DNA of 64,000 nt from Dryococelus australis (GCA_029891345.1 CM057009.1:299499466-299563465), one strand, 5' to 3'; counted from the first letter of the stretch, positions 36,200 through 48,495 are shown. A program made the numbers and translations. Notes: generated by a model not told the origin, from the letters alone.

Positions 36200-37016
36200 G
36201 AACTGATAGAGGGAGGCTAAATAGAATGAGCCGATTGGGAATTGTCAATGAACTGCACACATCTGCGAGATGCAACTACCACTGCCAAAAGGTCGTGATA
36301 TGTGGGATAAACAACCTTATTCAAGCCTACCTCGTCGAGATACCATATGCTCAGGTCACTAAGGGCTACAAATACATTTTGACAGTCATCAATGCATACA
36401 GCTAATTCGCCTTCGAGAGGCCTGTCAAGACGATGAATGCACATGATGTCACCAAGGCCATGGCAGTTGTATTGTGTGATGGACACATCCCGAATAATCT
36501 ACAAACCGATCAGGGCAAGGAATTCTATAATGCAAGGTTCAAGATCCTGATGAAGATACATAGCATACATAATTATTACACATAGAATAATCTCAAAGTT
36601 TCTCTCGTCGAGATGTTCAACAGGACACTGAAGGAAAAAATGTGGAGGCATGTCACTGCGACTGGCAGCTACAAGTATCTGACACTACTGCCAAAACTCA
36701 TCGCGAGTATAAGTCAACCTAACATTCTACCACTGGCATGAAGCCCGAAGATGTCAAAGACGACTTCCTGCTTTGAACCTTGTACACTAAGGTGAAAAGA
36801 AAGGACCCACGCAAACCTAAAGCCAAGGATGGCGACCTGGTGCGCCTCTCCAAACAGAAAGGCACATTCCAGAAAAGGTTCACAGCGAATTGGAGACCCA
36901 AACTCTTTTGCCTGCGACATCTATACAACTGTGCTCCGAGGACCTACTTTCTCGAGGATCTGAACAATGTTGCCATCCATAGTAGTTTCTACACAGAAGA
37001 GATCCTGCCTACATAG
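36200..37016 (+). pseudogene. Polinton/F54H12.3-like integrase, degenerate
   Basis: The blocks in order are IVNELHTSARCNY, NNLIQAYLVEIPYAQV, KGYKYILTVINAYS, stop, FAFERPVKTMNAHDVTKAM, NNLQTDQGKEFYN, stop, VSLVEMFNRTLKEKMW and GSYKYLTLLPKL. Then a frameshift leads to TGMKPEDV, VYTKVKRKDPRKPKAKDGDL and PRTYFLEDLNNVAIHSSFY. This is the rve integrase core and C-terminal domain of the F54H12.3-like type that I associate with Polinton/Maverick elements. In the DDE triad, the expected first Asp in QADLVE is Tyr; TDQGKEF keeps the second Asp; the Glu in LVEMFNRTL is kept. Stops lie at 36403 and about 36583, with a frameshift near 36720. It is inactive. It lies antisense in an intron of the coiled-coil gene. 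Confidence 0.75.
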
Positions 37017-37145
37017 CTTCCAGATGTGTATTTGGTTTAGAAGTTGCTGAAACAATGTATAATGGATGGTCGTAAGTTTCAGGGGGGGGGGGGGGCAGCC
37101 GGCTACAATTCCTGGGTCGATGATGCGGACATCGAGCAGTGAACA
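37017..37145 (+). pseudogene. chromodomain-like tail of the integrase
   Basis: After the stop at 37014 the DNA still encodes LPDVYLV and, past a run of 12 G at 37081-37092 that shifts the frame, GYNSWVDDADIEQ. The W-containing GYNSW.....DI ending is that of chromodomains at the C-terminus of such integrases. The G run may be a real expansion or a sequencing slip. Confidence 0.5.
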
Positions 37146-37299
37146 CAGAAGATTGCAATTAATAAGCATGTTTTTTATTTTGAACATTACAAAATAAAAT
37201 TAGTTTTAAATATAATATTTTGTGTTTTATATATATTAAAATGTTCCCAGTACACAAAAATTTGTTAATTTAAAATTATTACATTTAAAAATAAATAAA

Positions 37300-38200
37300 A
37301 ATTAATTATTACATGTATACTTTGCAGGAATGTTCATTGTCACCATTCGGTACAGGTCGATAGCAGGCTGCATAATCGAGACATTAGCACTACCTAAACA
37401 TTTTAAAATAGACTCCCGAATGGAGGGTGCCGACAGCACAATGACTATGTTAAAAATCACAAACAAATATTGCTTCCACCTGGTGGCTAAATCGCCAGCT
37501 CGCCTATTGGGTAAAACGCGAAAATGACCCCAAGGTGTTGAAAATAAAAACATGAAATTCAAGATGGCAGACAGCAACAATAAATAAACAAATGAAAAAC
37601 GAAAAATCAGAAGATGACAATGAATATAGGAGAAGGGGACGGAGGACTGCCGACTAGTTAACCAGTGAGAAACATTGGATAGGAAGAGGTTTGTTAAGAC
37701 AATGTGATTGATTGGATGAGGGTTAGTCGTCTGCTTGGCATGGAGCTGGGTAAGGGGACCTGTGGAAATGCAAGTTTTTTTTAGTAAAATTGTTAATTTT
37801 TTTTTTTTGCTTTTTTTTATTGAAAATAATTTTGTTATAAATTTTTGGTAATGTATCGGAATTTTTTGAGTTCAAGGTAATTTAAGATCACAATGTCAAG
37901 GTCACCTGGATCCAACATGGCGGACAGTGTCTGAGAAAAAATATGGCTGATGGTTAGTTTTTACTCTGGACCCTGGAACCTAAGTATCGATTTGGCATAT
38001 CCTATGCCTATAAAATCCATATGGCCGCTACTGCTCTGTCCTCGAAAACGATGCCCCAAAATCCTTCCGATGGATCGAAAAGTGCTTTTCGGGCGACCGT
38101 TTTTGCAACTTGGAAGATCAGTGCTTTTTTGAGGGGAAAAATGGGAAATTTCGAAGGAAAAGGGAAATTTTGAAGGGAAAAGAGAAATTTTGAGATATTA
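37300..38200. mobile_element. arm of the foldback family next to the integrase
   Basis: The stretch shares with foldback element 1 the hairpin CCAGTGAGAAACATTGG (37662-37678), GAAGGGGACGGAGGACTG, the TCAAGGTCACCTGGATCC type blocks and GGAAATTTT repeats (38130-38195). With element 2 (63.7-63.9 kb) it shares the block with ATTAGCACTACCTA and AAGATGGC. No ORF of the family is intact here. It could be the right terminus of the element that carried the integrase. Confidence 0.5.
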
Positions 38201-38721
38201 AAGACTGAGCCAATTCTCTCAGTCATAGACAGCATTATAAAATGATAGATTTTCGGAGAAAACTTCTCACGCCTAACATTACTCGTATGTGCCTTTTTTT
38301 CCCAAAGAAAATATAGCGAAATTTCTAGTAAGCGTCTCTGGCGCAACTAAAGCACACACTTTCTTTATTACGTCCTGTGGTGATGTTTAACTTCTGGTTG
38401 GCTCATCAAAAAGACAGGTCAATGTGAAGATGGTACTATTCACACTTCCTTGACCACCTACAATAACCAAGACAAAGTGGTGTTTCGTACTGCTACATAT
38501 TATGTGTATAACGTATCTTCTAATAATAAAAAGTAATAATTAAAAGTATTCTAACATTTCAACTGGGTTTATTATTTAGTCCTAATCCTCATTTTGCGTT
38601 CCTGTACAATTTGCCACGAAATACTGAAATTCTGTTTACATATTGCAAAGAAAAAAACAATCCAGAAAAGAATGCTGACAGTTCTGTTTAATCAACCTGT
38701 GATAAAACAACAATATCTTAC

Positions 38722-38836
38722 CTGCAAGTCCGCTCTTTCTTTTATCCACTGTGCCTGTTTGGTACTGTGACTGTCTATCAACGTCTCTACTTCCGTTCTT
38801 GCCGACGAAAGATCACGCCTCACTGAAGACAGCTCT
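38722..38836 (-). CDS. coiled-coil gene, internal exon C
   Basis: The exon has 115 nt: one base that completes an Arg codon with the previous exon (AG+A), then 38 codons, leaving in phase 0. The acceptor is TTTATTTTCAG and the donor GTAAGA. The peptide begins ELSSVRRDLSSARTEVETLI and ends KQAQWIKERADLQ. It is coiled coil. A Trp in the last quarter is flanked by Lys and Glu in the same style as AWDVK in exon G, which suggests internal repetition of a Trp-centred helix. It is well supported because both neighbouring exons match its phases. Confidence 0.88.
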
Positions 38837-39613
38837 CTGAAAATAAATCTTACTTAAGAGAACGTAAGTATGGTCTATGGGATATTTCATAATACCGATT
38901 AAATACTGTTTGGACAAAATTTATATCACTAAAAATAATTGATATGATTCATTCTTTGTCAGTTACGCTTTAAATATCCTTATATTAACGCATACTCTTG
39001 ATATTTAGATATAGCTCGCCGTCATATTTATTTGGTGATATGCGTAACATAGCAGAATTATTGTTACGTGGAACTCTAACGCAGCAGATACAAAAAAAAA
39101 TTGTTTTTTTTTTTTTTTCACAATTCACTCTACAATGCTATTCGTAAGGAAATGAATGCATGAAAATTTATCCTCTTACACTTTTGCACCAAACGGGATC
39201 TTACATTACCTTAGCATTAAAAAGCGACATAGACTTTTTTGCAATATACCCTCAATAATAAAAAGATATTGTGTGATTTGGTATCGTCACTATAATATTA
39301 ACATGCGTAACAAAAAAACAACCATACAAATATAGCGTTTCTAGAAATATTTCCGTGGCTACTCCATTGGTTATTAATTTGAAAACAATTTAATATAAAA
39401 AATATTTAATTTATTAAAAGTGCAAGATGTGTTTTTGATATTAGTTCGGGAGAGAGTTTTTTTGTACTATGTTATTAATTTTACTTTCTTATTGTTAATT
39501 CGTTAATTATTTCATATTGTTTTTTAATGAAGATCATGTGACTGTTACTAGACATTCATATGTTGCGTAATACATTTCGCTGCAATGTTTTGGCAAGCAA
39601 TGTCACAACTTAC
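38837..39613 (-). other. 777 bp intron
   Basis: AT-rich intron between exons B and C. It has a T14 run near 39105 and no recognised element. Confidence 0.8.
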
Positions 39614-39740
39614 CTCTGAATACTTTCTTTCTCCTGAACTAATTGCGACTTTGTTAGCACATGCTCTTCTTCCAGCATCTCGTATTTCGAAGTGAGATTC
39701 TCATAAGCCTCTCTCTCTGCAGACAACTCTTCACAAATCT
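39614..39740 (-). CDS. coiled-coil gene, internal exon B
   Basis: This 127-nt exon enters with two bases (AG, completing a Lys codon begun by A in the previous exon) and leaves in phase 2. The acceptor is TTTGTTGCAG and the donor is a consensus GTAAGT. The peptide begins ICEELSAEREAYENLTSKYE and ends MLEEEHVLTKSQLVQEKE followed by SIQ. It is a typical two-stranded coil pattern with Tyr, Leu and Met at core positions. The intron to the right is 8.75 kb and contains the left array of about 280 bp repeats. The intron to the left is only 777 bp. Confidence 0.9.
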
Positions 39741-41049
39741 CTGCAACAAAGTTATGATATATTCAATATATTTATTAAGATAAGCATAATATAATGGATG
39801 TTAACTTTATTCAACAAGTTAGAGAATCAGACAAGTTATGAAGAACTGAATGTAAATTCTCATACAGAGCAAATAATAACATAAATTTTAACACTCACAG
39901 ACTTATAAAACTTATTCAAAATTTTCTGATATTCAAATGCCGTACCTAATTCAAAATTGTTATAGTGTTAAGGTGTTTCATTGTTTCATAACACAGAAAA
40001 AACACATTTCTGACAGTGTGAAAGTACGAAGAACAAAAAATATTATGTTATACCAGTACATATAAACATTTTTGAAAATGAGAGATAGGAGTCCAAAAAA
40101 TTCTATAAAGTAATTTTACTTCAAATTGTTATCAAACAGATTTTAAGAGTGAGGATTTAGTAATTAGCCCTTGTAAGGTTATTCTAAAAAGGTAATTTTT
40201 ATTTCTAGATAGCGCGAGTTTAGGTATATACGCATTTTTATACTTTGATTTTGAAATATATTTGTCAAACCAAATTAAAGGAAACTAAAATTTACAATAT
40301 CTAACACAGAAATTATTTCTTATATTTCCTAAAGTAAACGTGAATTACTTAAATATATATACAATTAGTTCTATTGTAAGTATTAAATTATAACTAAGAT
40401 AAAAAGTTATAAATGGTGTAATATGAAACAAGGTATTTTAACCGCTTCAATTAAAAATCACCTCGTAGTTTTTGTATTCATAAAAGTCTGCGGGTACGTT
40501 TGTTTAGTAAGAAAAAATGTCAAAAACTGTTATCGTCTCATTTGGTCAAATTTATGATGCTTACCTTATTCCATATCAATTCCGCTCATAAAATGTAAAT
40601 TGATTTAGAGCTCACGTTTTACTACTTACTATATCAACCATATAAAATCGGGTTTATATAAATAATTTTAAAAATTACCCTTACAATAACTCCAAATTCA
40701 TATAAATTTATATAAATTTAGGAATGCTGTAAAGAAAAACAAATTGCAAAACAAGAAGTTGCTGAACTAGTGAACCTACTTTCCTCTACATGGGTGTAAA
40801 TCAATTTTAGTGGAGTTCTCAAAATCTTAGATGGACGGTAGTCGTTGGCATCCCATTGACAGCAATATCATTATAGATGAAACCAAAAACATGCAAAACA
40901 GTACCCAGACAGACTAAATAGACGAGTAACTTACCAGGGATTCAAATTCAGAAAACACTTGTGAAATAAAGTTAGCGTGCAATCAAATACATCACAGAGG
41001 TAGGATTCGGAGCATCAACTTTGGATATAATTAGTCTAATGTTATGAAT

Positions 41050-43385
41050 GATAGGGTTCACTAACCTGAAATATTTACACGGCCATCATTTTGAAAATAA
41101 GTGCCTGAGCCACTAAAAACACATAAGTTTACTTGGCATACCATAATACTACTTCTGTGAAAAATTTGGTGGAAATCCGTTAATTGATCGCCGAGATAAG
41201 GCATATAAAACTTATTTTTTTTAACGGGACTCCCTTTAAAAATTGCTTAAAAAGAGGCTCTCTACACGATGATTCTAATAGATACCGTCAGCATAAAAAT
41301 TTAATTGAAATTATTGAATTATTATATATATATGCAAATATATAATATTTATATGACCACCATTTTGAAAATCATTATCTGACCCCATTTAAATCATATA
41401 ACTTGACATGGCCTTCTGTAGGCGTGCAAAATTCTGTTAAAATTAGTTGATTTATTTCGGAAATATTTCAAAATGTTGAATGTACTCACCTGACAGTACT
41501 TTGCAAAAAAATTCGCCAATAAAAGGATATATATATATACATAAATTATGCTTCCAATTAACAATTTTTGCATAAAAATTTTGTTGAACTTTATTGAAAC
41601 ATTTCATTAATATAACAAATAATTTAAATTAATTACATAAACCCCATTAAAACATTCCCGACGCACATAACACATGTTAATTAACATGCGTTACTGTAGC
41701 AATACTTGCGTGAAATTTTGGTAGGAATAGGTTGATTGGTCCTCTACATATGCCATAAAACCTCCATTGTTCGTGTGACGTTCTTCATAAATGGAGGACA
41801 AAAAGCTTATGTGTTTTTATATTCGATGATTGTCATAGATACAATCTAAAAAGTTAAACTTAAATATGTTACATTTGTTACGTATGTATTGCACACTAAG
41901 TTATAATGTTTTTATAGGCGCTTTCGTAAAATAACAGACTTCCACGCATAAAACATATAAATTAATATGGCCTAACACAGTACAATTTCTTCGCCAAATT
42001 CGAAAGAAATCGGTTTATTGTTTCCCTGGATACGGCATAAAACTGTATTATTTAATGTGGGGCTATCTTACAAAATAGCGGAAAAATACGTTTTGTATAG
42101 ACAATATTTTTATATATAACTGATAAGGTCAGCATATAAAGTAAAGTCGAAATTTGTTTTGCAGTTTTGTGCATAAGAAATTCTGAGCCAAATTGTTTAT
42201 ATGGCTGTCATTTTGAATAAATATGTGTCTCTCGCCTTCTCAATGGTTATCATTTCACATGGCCTGCCATAGTGCTACTTTGTTTACCAAGTTTTTTATA
42301 TATTGGTTGTTTATCTTGTAATTTAATTTATCATATAATAATATTTTACAAAATTGCGGACAAAGTATATTTAATGAAGACATATTTGATAATTGTAATA
42401 CATACAGCCAGCATACAAAGACTCCTTGGAATTAGTTACATGGTTTCGACGATATAACATACAAAACTAATATATAATAAGATAAGTGTCTCGCATTCCT
42501 AAAACATATCAGTTAACATTACCTACCGCAGTACTACTTGCTTGCCATATTTGGTAGGAATCGGTCAATTGTTTCCCGAGATATGAAAAAACTTTATTGA
42601 TTAGTGTGGCACTATCTTACAAAATGGCGGACAAAAGAGGTTCCGTGTAGACACATATGATATTTGATATTTATACTTCTAGCATACAAAGTTAAATTGT
42701 AATTGACAAAATTGTTTCGAAGTTTTAGCGTACTATGCTAAAATAGATAGATGGCAGCCATTTAGAAAATAATTGTCTGACATACTTGAAAGATATTTGT
42801 AGATATCAACAGTCGCAGTTCTACTTTTTTGCCAAATTTGGTAGCAATCTGTCAATTGTTTCCGAGATATTTCACCAAAACTTAATTAATTCAGGTACTA
42901 CTTTTTTAGGAAATGGAGGACAAAACTTATTGTTTTTATCTTATATGATACTTATAATAGATACTGTGAGCGTACAACAATTTGTTTAAAATGGTCTAAT
43001 TGTATAGTAATTATAACAATTAAATCCACAATATTTGTATAGCCACCATTTTGTAAAAAACTGCCTAATTAAGTTCAATTGCTTATATTTAACAGGCCTA
43101 GCATTTTGTTACTTACGTGTCTAATTTGGCGATGATTAGTTGAGCAGTTTTCGAGATATAACGTAAGAGCATTAATTTTTCACGTGGCACTATCTTCCAT
43201 AAAGGCCAAAAACCCACAACAATATTCACCTCTGAATTTAATGCTTACACCGCGCGCTGTCAGTATACAGAATTTGGTTTCAGTCGGTTTATTAGTTCCG
43301 TCATACGACATATAAACCTAACTGGTAAAATGGCCACCATTTAGAAAGTAAGTGCCCGGCGTATTTTAAAACTTGCTTAGTACTA
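41050..43385 (+). repeat. array of about 8-9 units of a 280-bp repeat
   Basis: The anchor GGCCACCATTTTGAAAATAA recurs at about 41079, 41354, 41640, 41922, 42202, 42480, 42752, 43040 and 43332. Each unit carries the same order: that anchor; AACATGGCCTACCATAGTAC; CAAATTTGGTAGGAATCGGT; TTGTTTCCCGAGATATGGCA; CACTATCTTACAAAATGGCG; GATACTGTCAGCATACAAAG. Units are 70-80 percent alike by eye. No ORF is conserved, so this looks like a satellite carried within an element. Confidence 0.8.
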
Positions 43386-43386
43386 T

Positions 43387-44185
43387 ATGTGTACCTGATG
43401 AATCAGTGAAAATGCCAGTTTGCATTCACTAATTGATTCAGTGACATTTTCCGCTGATTTATCAGTTTTTTTTTTTTTTTACTGTTTATCAATTATTTGT
43501 TTTTTGACTGATCGATCAGTTTAAAAACGTGTTAAAACGGCTGTCAAACATCGAGTAAAAATGGCCGTGCAAAACAACGTGTAACAAGTGAAACAACAAC
43601 GCTTAAACTATTAGAATCAATACAAAATACTTTATAAAATATGTTTCGTCTTTCACAACACCATTTTAAAGGTGACATAAACATTCAATTTTTGCATTCC
43701 GTTTTTGCGTCTCTCATTTGGTTTCAATGTCAATTCACAGCGCTCTGTTTGAAGAGTTAAATGGCATATAATGTGATGAAGAGACTGCACTCACATGTTC
43801 TAATAATTTTAACAATCCTAATGGCACCAATCAAATTAAAAACGAAAAGTACGGACATGACATTTAAAACTACTCTCTTTCGGTGAGCAAATAAAGTCGT
43901 TTATTTTCCTCTTATTTATCAAGTTGACTTGGTAGCTGAGATGATAGGTAAGGTAAGTTTATTTCTCGTAATTAATTGGCTAATTTAAACTAAAACAAAA
44001 TTTTAATTCGCCGCTGCCATTGGCTGTCACTTACTCTATCATTGAAATTTTTTCAGTGAAACAATTAGTGTTTTTTTTTCACTGATTTTAAGTGGAGCCA
44101 TTTTCACTTATTCGAGTAGTTGAATTTAACTGCGAATGAGTGATTTTCCACTGATTCTAATTTAGAGTCTACAATAGGCACACAT
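43387..44185. mobile_element. TIR element inserted in the 280-bp array, about 800 bp
   Basis: The left end TGTGTACCTGATGAATCAGT, then GAAAATGCC is mirrored on the right, read in reverse, as TGTGTGCCTATTGTAGACTC with GAATCAGTGGAAAATCACTC. The interior has no transposase. It ends the regular repeat array on its left side. Confidence 0.5.
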
Positions 44186-44869
44186 TACGGCATTGCCAAC
44201 GAATCTGTAGCAGAGCGCAAAATGGCCGAAGAACATGGAATAGTGGCAATAGTGTGTGGCTTATTCGTGGATTCCGAAGATTGTTTTTTTTTTGTGCAAA
44301 TCAGGGAACATTTTTTTAAAGTATTATTTTTCTTAACTTTCATTATATTATTTCTGTAGTCCGGTTAACTAATATACAGTGATGCCAAATTCTGTTATTA
44401 TAGATGGTTTGGTGCGTGATGATGCAATTATTGCAGTTAACAGCCCACTTTCAGCAGATAAGAGCCAAAGTCCAAAAGAAGCGGTCGATAATGGCCTGAT
44501 AAACATGTTAAGTATAGCATTTTTCTATTGCCGAGTAAAACTATCAGATAAATCAGGATTTTTATTACTTGTTTTCTGAAATATTTTTGTAAATAAATAT
44601 TTCTTATTAATATTATTATTATTTACTGATTTAAGATGAATTAATGCACAATTGTCAAGGGGAAGACATTACAGAGGCGCGAATCGAATTAATACTATCA
44701 AGTGCACGGGTAGAAAATAGTGTTACTTTGTGGTTTAAACTTCCCGGTGAATGGCAAATGAAGTCATCGAAAAGGATAACGAATCCTGTGGTGAAAAAAC
44801 GGTAGAATCTTTGTGCAGGTGGATTTCTCAAATTGTACACAAAGTGATAGTGCAGAAAAATTTGTAGTG

Positions 44870-45390
44870 CATGCAAGGGCTGGTCACGAGAATCGGGCAA
44901 TTGAGTACCCGCTTACCCGTTACAGCAGGGCACACGTCGCAAAATACCCGGGTATTCTTTAGATCGGGTACGGGTAACCAAAACCGCAAGTACTCGTGTA
45001 CCCGTTACGCATATTGCGTGTCGTACCCGTTACTTGTATTGCGTGTCGTACCCGATGCATCGAATATCCGGAGAGTAGGTGTTTGCGTGTATTCCCGGCG
45101 TTGCTGTGGGTTGCCGTGTTCCGTTGTCTGCCTATTGCAGCAGCTTTCTCTCTCTCGTCGCGCTTAGTAGTGTCGTGAATTGTCGCTCGGGTCGCTGCCC
45201 GTCAAGTTGCATCACACGAAGGCGAACGGCGGTAGCGCGACATGCGGCCAGCGCCTTTACATAGGCAACCATGGCGTACGCAATCTCACCTTCCACTACG
45301 GTGACGCCTGTGTGTGGGAGAGAGGCAACCAATTCGACCTACAGGTAGGGCCAGGTGCCACGTGTAGCACTGCCGTGGATCAGTGAGAAA
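44870..45390. repeat. GC-rich block with TACCCGTTAC repeats
   Basis: This island of higher GC contains GGGCTGGTCACGAGAATCGG followed by at least six variants of TACCCGTTAC or GGGTACGGGT within 190 bp. Some hAT elements begin with CAGGGCTGG and TACCCG repeats, so this may be a hAT terminus, but the opposite end was not found. Several overlapping short open frames have no resemblance to known proteins. Confidence 0.35.
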
Positions 45391-45419
45391 ATTGAACATT
45401 TTGTCACATTTCCGGAACA

Positions 45420-45865
45420 ATTCAACTAATTTCCACCAAATTTTGCACACAAATAGTGTTAGAAAAGGCTATGTGAATTTAAATTATTTATGTTGGGTTA
45501 GACATTAAATTTCAAAACAGGTGGCCATGAAAATATTTTCGTAAATTTGCCATACCTATTTAACAATTCAACCAAATTCACTCAAAATTTGTATGCAGGC
45601 AGTATATGTTAATGAGCATCGTATACAATATTTCTTTTTAGGCTATTTTGCAGTTAGTACCGATTAATAAAATAGGGTTTCTATGCCATATCTCGGGACG
45701 ATTTAACTGGTTTCTACCAAATTATTCACTTAATTAGCGCTAAGGTAGGCCGTGTAACCTAAAGTGTTTTAAGAGGCGCAAACACTTATATACAAAATTT
45801 TGCACTGTAAATATTTACGTTTAGTAAACCTTATCATTCAAAACACTATACTGATTTCATCTGAA
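45420..45865 (-). repeat. 280-bp repeat, reverse, about 1.5-2 units
   Basis: The reverse-oriented unit blocks GGTGGCCATGAAAATATTTT, TTAACAATTCAACCAAATTC and CATATCTCGGGACGATTTAA are recognisable. It forms the right arm of the element at 40.8-46.05 kb. Confidence 0.7.
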
Positions 45866-48495
45866 GTAGGTGCTCCGAATCCTACCTCCGTAATTAAGTT
45901 GATTGTATGCTAACTTATGGTATAAGATTTTCGGTATTTTATTTTTAAGGTAAGGCGCGTGTGTATGTGTATTTGTCTCAATACTGTAGCATTTATCTCT
46001 GGTTCTATATTTAATGATATTGCTGTCAACAACGATTCTAGGCCTACCCAGCATCTAAGAATTTAAGAATTTTATTAAAATTAATGTTTACCTATGAAGA
46101 GGAAAGTAGGCTCATTAGTTATATCAGTAACCTCGTGTTCTTAAAATGGCAACGTAAGGGATCTTTAGAGTAAAGTGTCAATTTCCAGGATCATATTGTT
46201 TGCACAAAACCTCTTAACCAAACTAACTGAAACACATTTGGGAATATTTCCACTTTGTTCCTATCTCCATGTCACACTTCTAAGAGTTTTGAAAGAGTAA
46301 ACATCTAATTGTTTGCTTTTCATTTAGTGTGCACAGCAGATTAAAACACTTGTCGTTTTTGTACTTCTGTTGATAAAATATTTGATAAGATATAGAGTGA
46401 GCCTACACCTTGATGTTATAGTTTTATGTGTTGGCAAATGTATTATCGAGTTATTTGTTCATTGTAATGAACATTTTGGAATTGATATATTTATTGAAGC
46501 ACTTATTTTATACACATCGCCTTAGGAAAGCAGGCATATTTTACAAAAATAAAAAAATGCCTCTTTTACATTGCAATAAGTTCCAAGAACATATCTAAAA
46601 ATACGATATATATTAGGCCTTTAAATACATGTTTTCCATGCTCATGTTGAACACGAAATTTAATGTCACATACATGTGGATAAAAATCTCCTGCCTTGGT
46701 GCAAGCGTAAATGTGCATTTTTATAAATGACAAGGGGCTTACATAATATATACCTACACGTGAAATTAAGAGTAAAGGTTATTGCCAACCTGCATGCCAT
46801 TTACATGTTTATTCAATCTCAGCGTGTAGCCCTCACAAAGGGCGTGATTTAGAGGAATAACAAATGGTGAATTTTTTCGTTGATTTGGCGTACAGATGAC
46901 AGACGCGTTGTTAAAAACTAAATTTATAAGAACCTCACGAAATTAAATGCAAAACCAATGCAAAAGTCACAATTTTTTAAAAGAATATTTTTGTTTCAGC
47001 GAACCTTATTGGATACTTGCTCAAATGCTTGAAATAAACTAATTAAAATTACGTTTCTTCTCAAACTTAAAAATATTTAACCATCTCTAGTATTTATTTT
47101 AGGCCACAAGTCGTGTGTACATAAATACCATATTTTGTATGCCTTATTTATTCGTGATAAGCCCATAGCCATGTTGTTAGTGTTATTCACTTTACTCCTT
47201 GCTGCATCGATACATGCAGATACGAAAAATGCATACATAAAACATGCATAAAACATGCCTGCACATGGACACATAAATTAACACATACACAACTACAAAT
47301 GTTTAGTTGTACACCCGAATGGTACTTTACATCCTACGGATCTTTTAAGTATGTTAGTGGCAATATTAATATTAAGAAATAATGTAAATTATGTTCATGT
47401 AATAAGCCTACATTCGAAGTGTAATGCGAACACACTGATTTGCATCTAAATTTATGAATGGCGTACTCCCTAGGAACATTTTCACAAACGCAATAACTTT
47501 AATAGATCAAAATGTCAAATTCGGTGAAAACACGCTGCAGGTGGCATTGGAAAACTACGGAGTACTCCAGTGGCACAGTTGCACACGTTTTCCAGTGATT
47601 CAAGCTGATTCACAAAGAATTTAACTAGACCAAGTTACTGATTTGTAACTAACTACATCGGATAGCCTATATTAGGATGAAGCGAAAGTGAATTCATAGT
47701 GACTGTAATACATCTGCTAAAAGCCAGTGGTACATGTCGTTTCACATATTCCATGTTTGCCTTTAAATTTACTTGGATAGTTTTTCTTATTTTGAAAAGC
47801 TGTTTTACCATAACCCTGAAGGTAGTTTAAAAAAATGTGTGTGCCGTAATAATGATGTTAATATATGTATTATAACTATGAGTGCTTTGTTCATTTTTAT
47901 CTTACACTTAATTAATTTACAATGCTGTAGGTCAATACAAATATGCACACATAGTTCCCGAAAAATAGACAAACACTCTAACAGTAGTTATTTATAACAT
48001 GATTTTTCCCTAGTCGGAATTTTCTGGTATTAATCGAAGAAACCCCATAGAACTATCGTGCAAAAAACTGACGTTTTCATGAGCGGATATTGTTTAGGAA
48101 AATAACCATCCCTACAATTGGATAAAGTAACTTCATTGTCTTGTTAAAACTTGTAACAATTTTTGTAGGATCCAATTGTTGATGCACTTGCCGCTTTCCA
48201 TACTTGCAGGTTCTTCCATTTCACGTTAAACTTTTTGGAGAGAATGTGTCTTATCTTGTGAGCATTGCACGTTATTTATTACGAAGTTTTTCCCATAAGC
48301 TACTGCACACGCTTTTCCTTTCGCCACCTGAGTTATTAGTAAGGGGGTGAACTTCTTCCGGAAGGTGCGGATCATGCAGAGTAGGATGACTGGTGGGTGG
48401 TGGCGTTTTCCTCCTCGAAACATTTCCGCGGGGCGTGGCAACGTGCAAAGGAAACACTCGGGGAGATGCAAACGGCATGCGAAATGTGCACTCAC

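Larger units (their letters stand above)
28630..38721 (-). other. 10.1 kb intron of the coiled-coil gene
   Basis: This intron lies between exons C and D. It holds a small foldback element (29.7-30.2 kb), two SINEs (32.7 and 34.4 kb), a microsatellite (33.4 kb), MITEs (33.5-34.2 and 34.8-35.1 kb), a Tc1 fragment (35.4 kb), an integrase relic (36.1-37.15 kb) and a foldback arm (37.3-38.2 kb). The stretches 28.7-29.6, 30.3-32.6 and 38.35-38.7 kb are AT-rich and show nothing. Confidence 0.75.
40800..46055. mobile_element. inverted-repeat element with 280-bp repeat arrays
   Basis: The left outer block GCAATCAAATACATCACAGA, then GGTAGGATTCGGAGCATCAA (41000-41030) is repeated in reverse at 45865-45905 (GGTGCTCCGAATCCTACCTC). 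Inside each end stand copies of the same 280-bp unit, in plus orientation at 41050-43385 and in reverse at 45420-45860. A similar outer block in reverse occurs at 53995-54040, so the pairing partner of the left arm could also be the array at 51.9-54.1 kb. Confidence 0.6.
39741..48495 (-). other. 8.75 kb intron of the coiled-coil gene
   Basis: This intron lies between exons A and B. It holds a large inverted-repeat unit (40.8-46.05 kb) with arrays of about 280 bp repeats, a TIR element (43.39-44.18 kb) and a GC-rich TACCCG-rich block (44.87-45.4 kb). Nothing was recognised at 39.75-40.8 or 46.1-48.2 kb. Confidence 0.7.
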
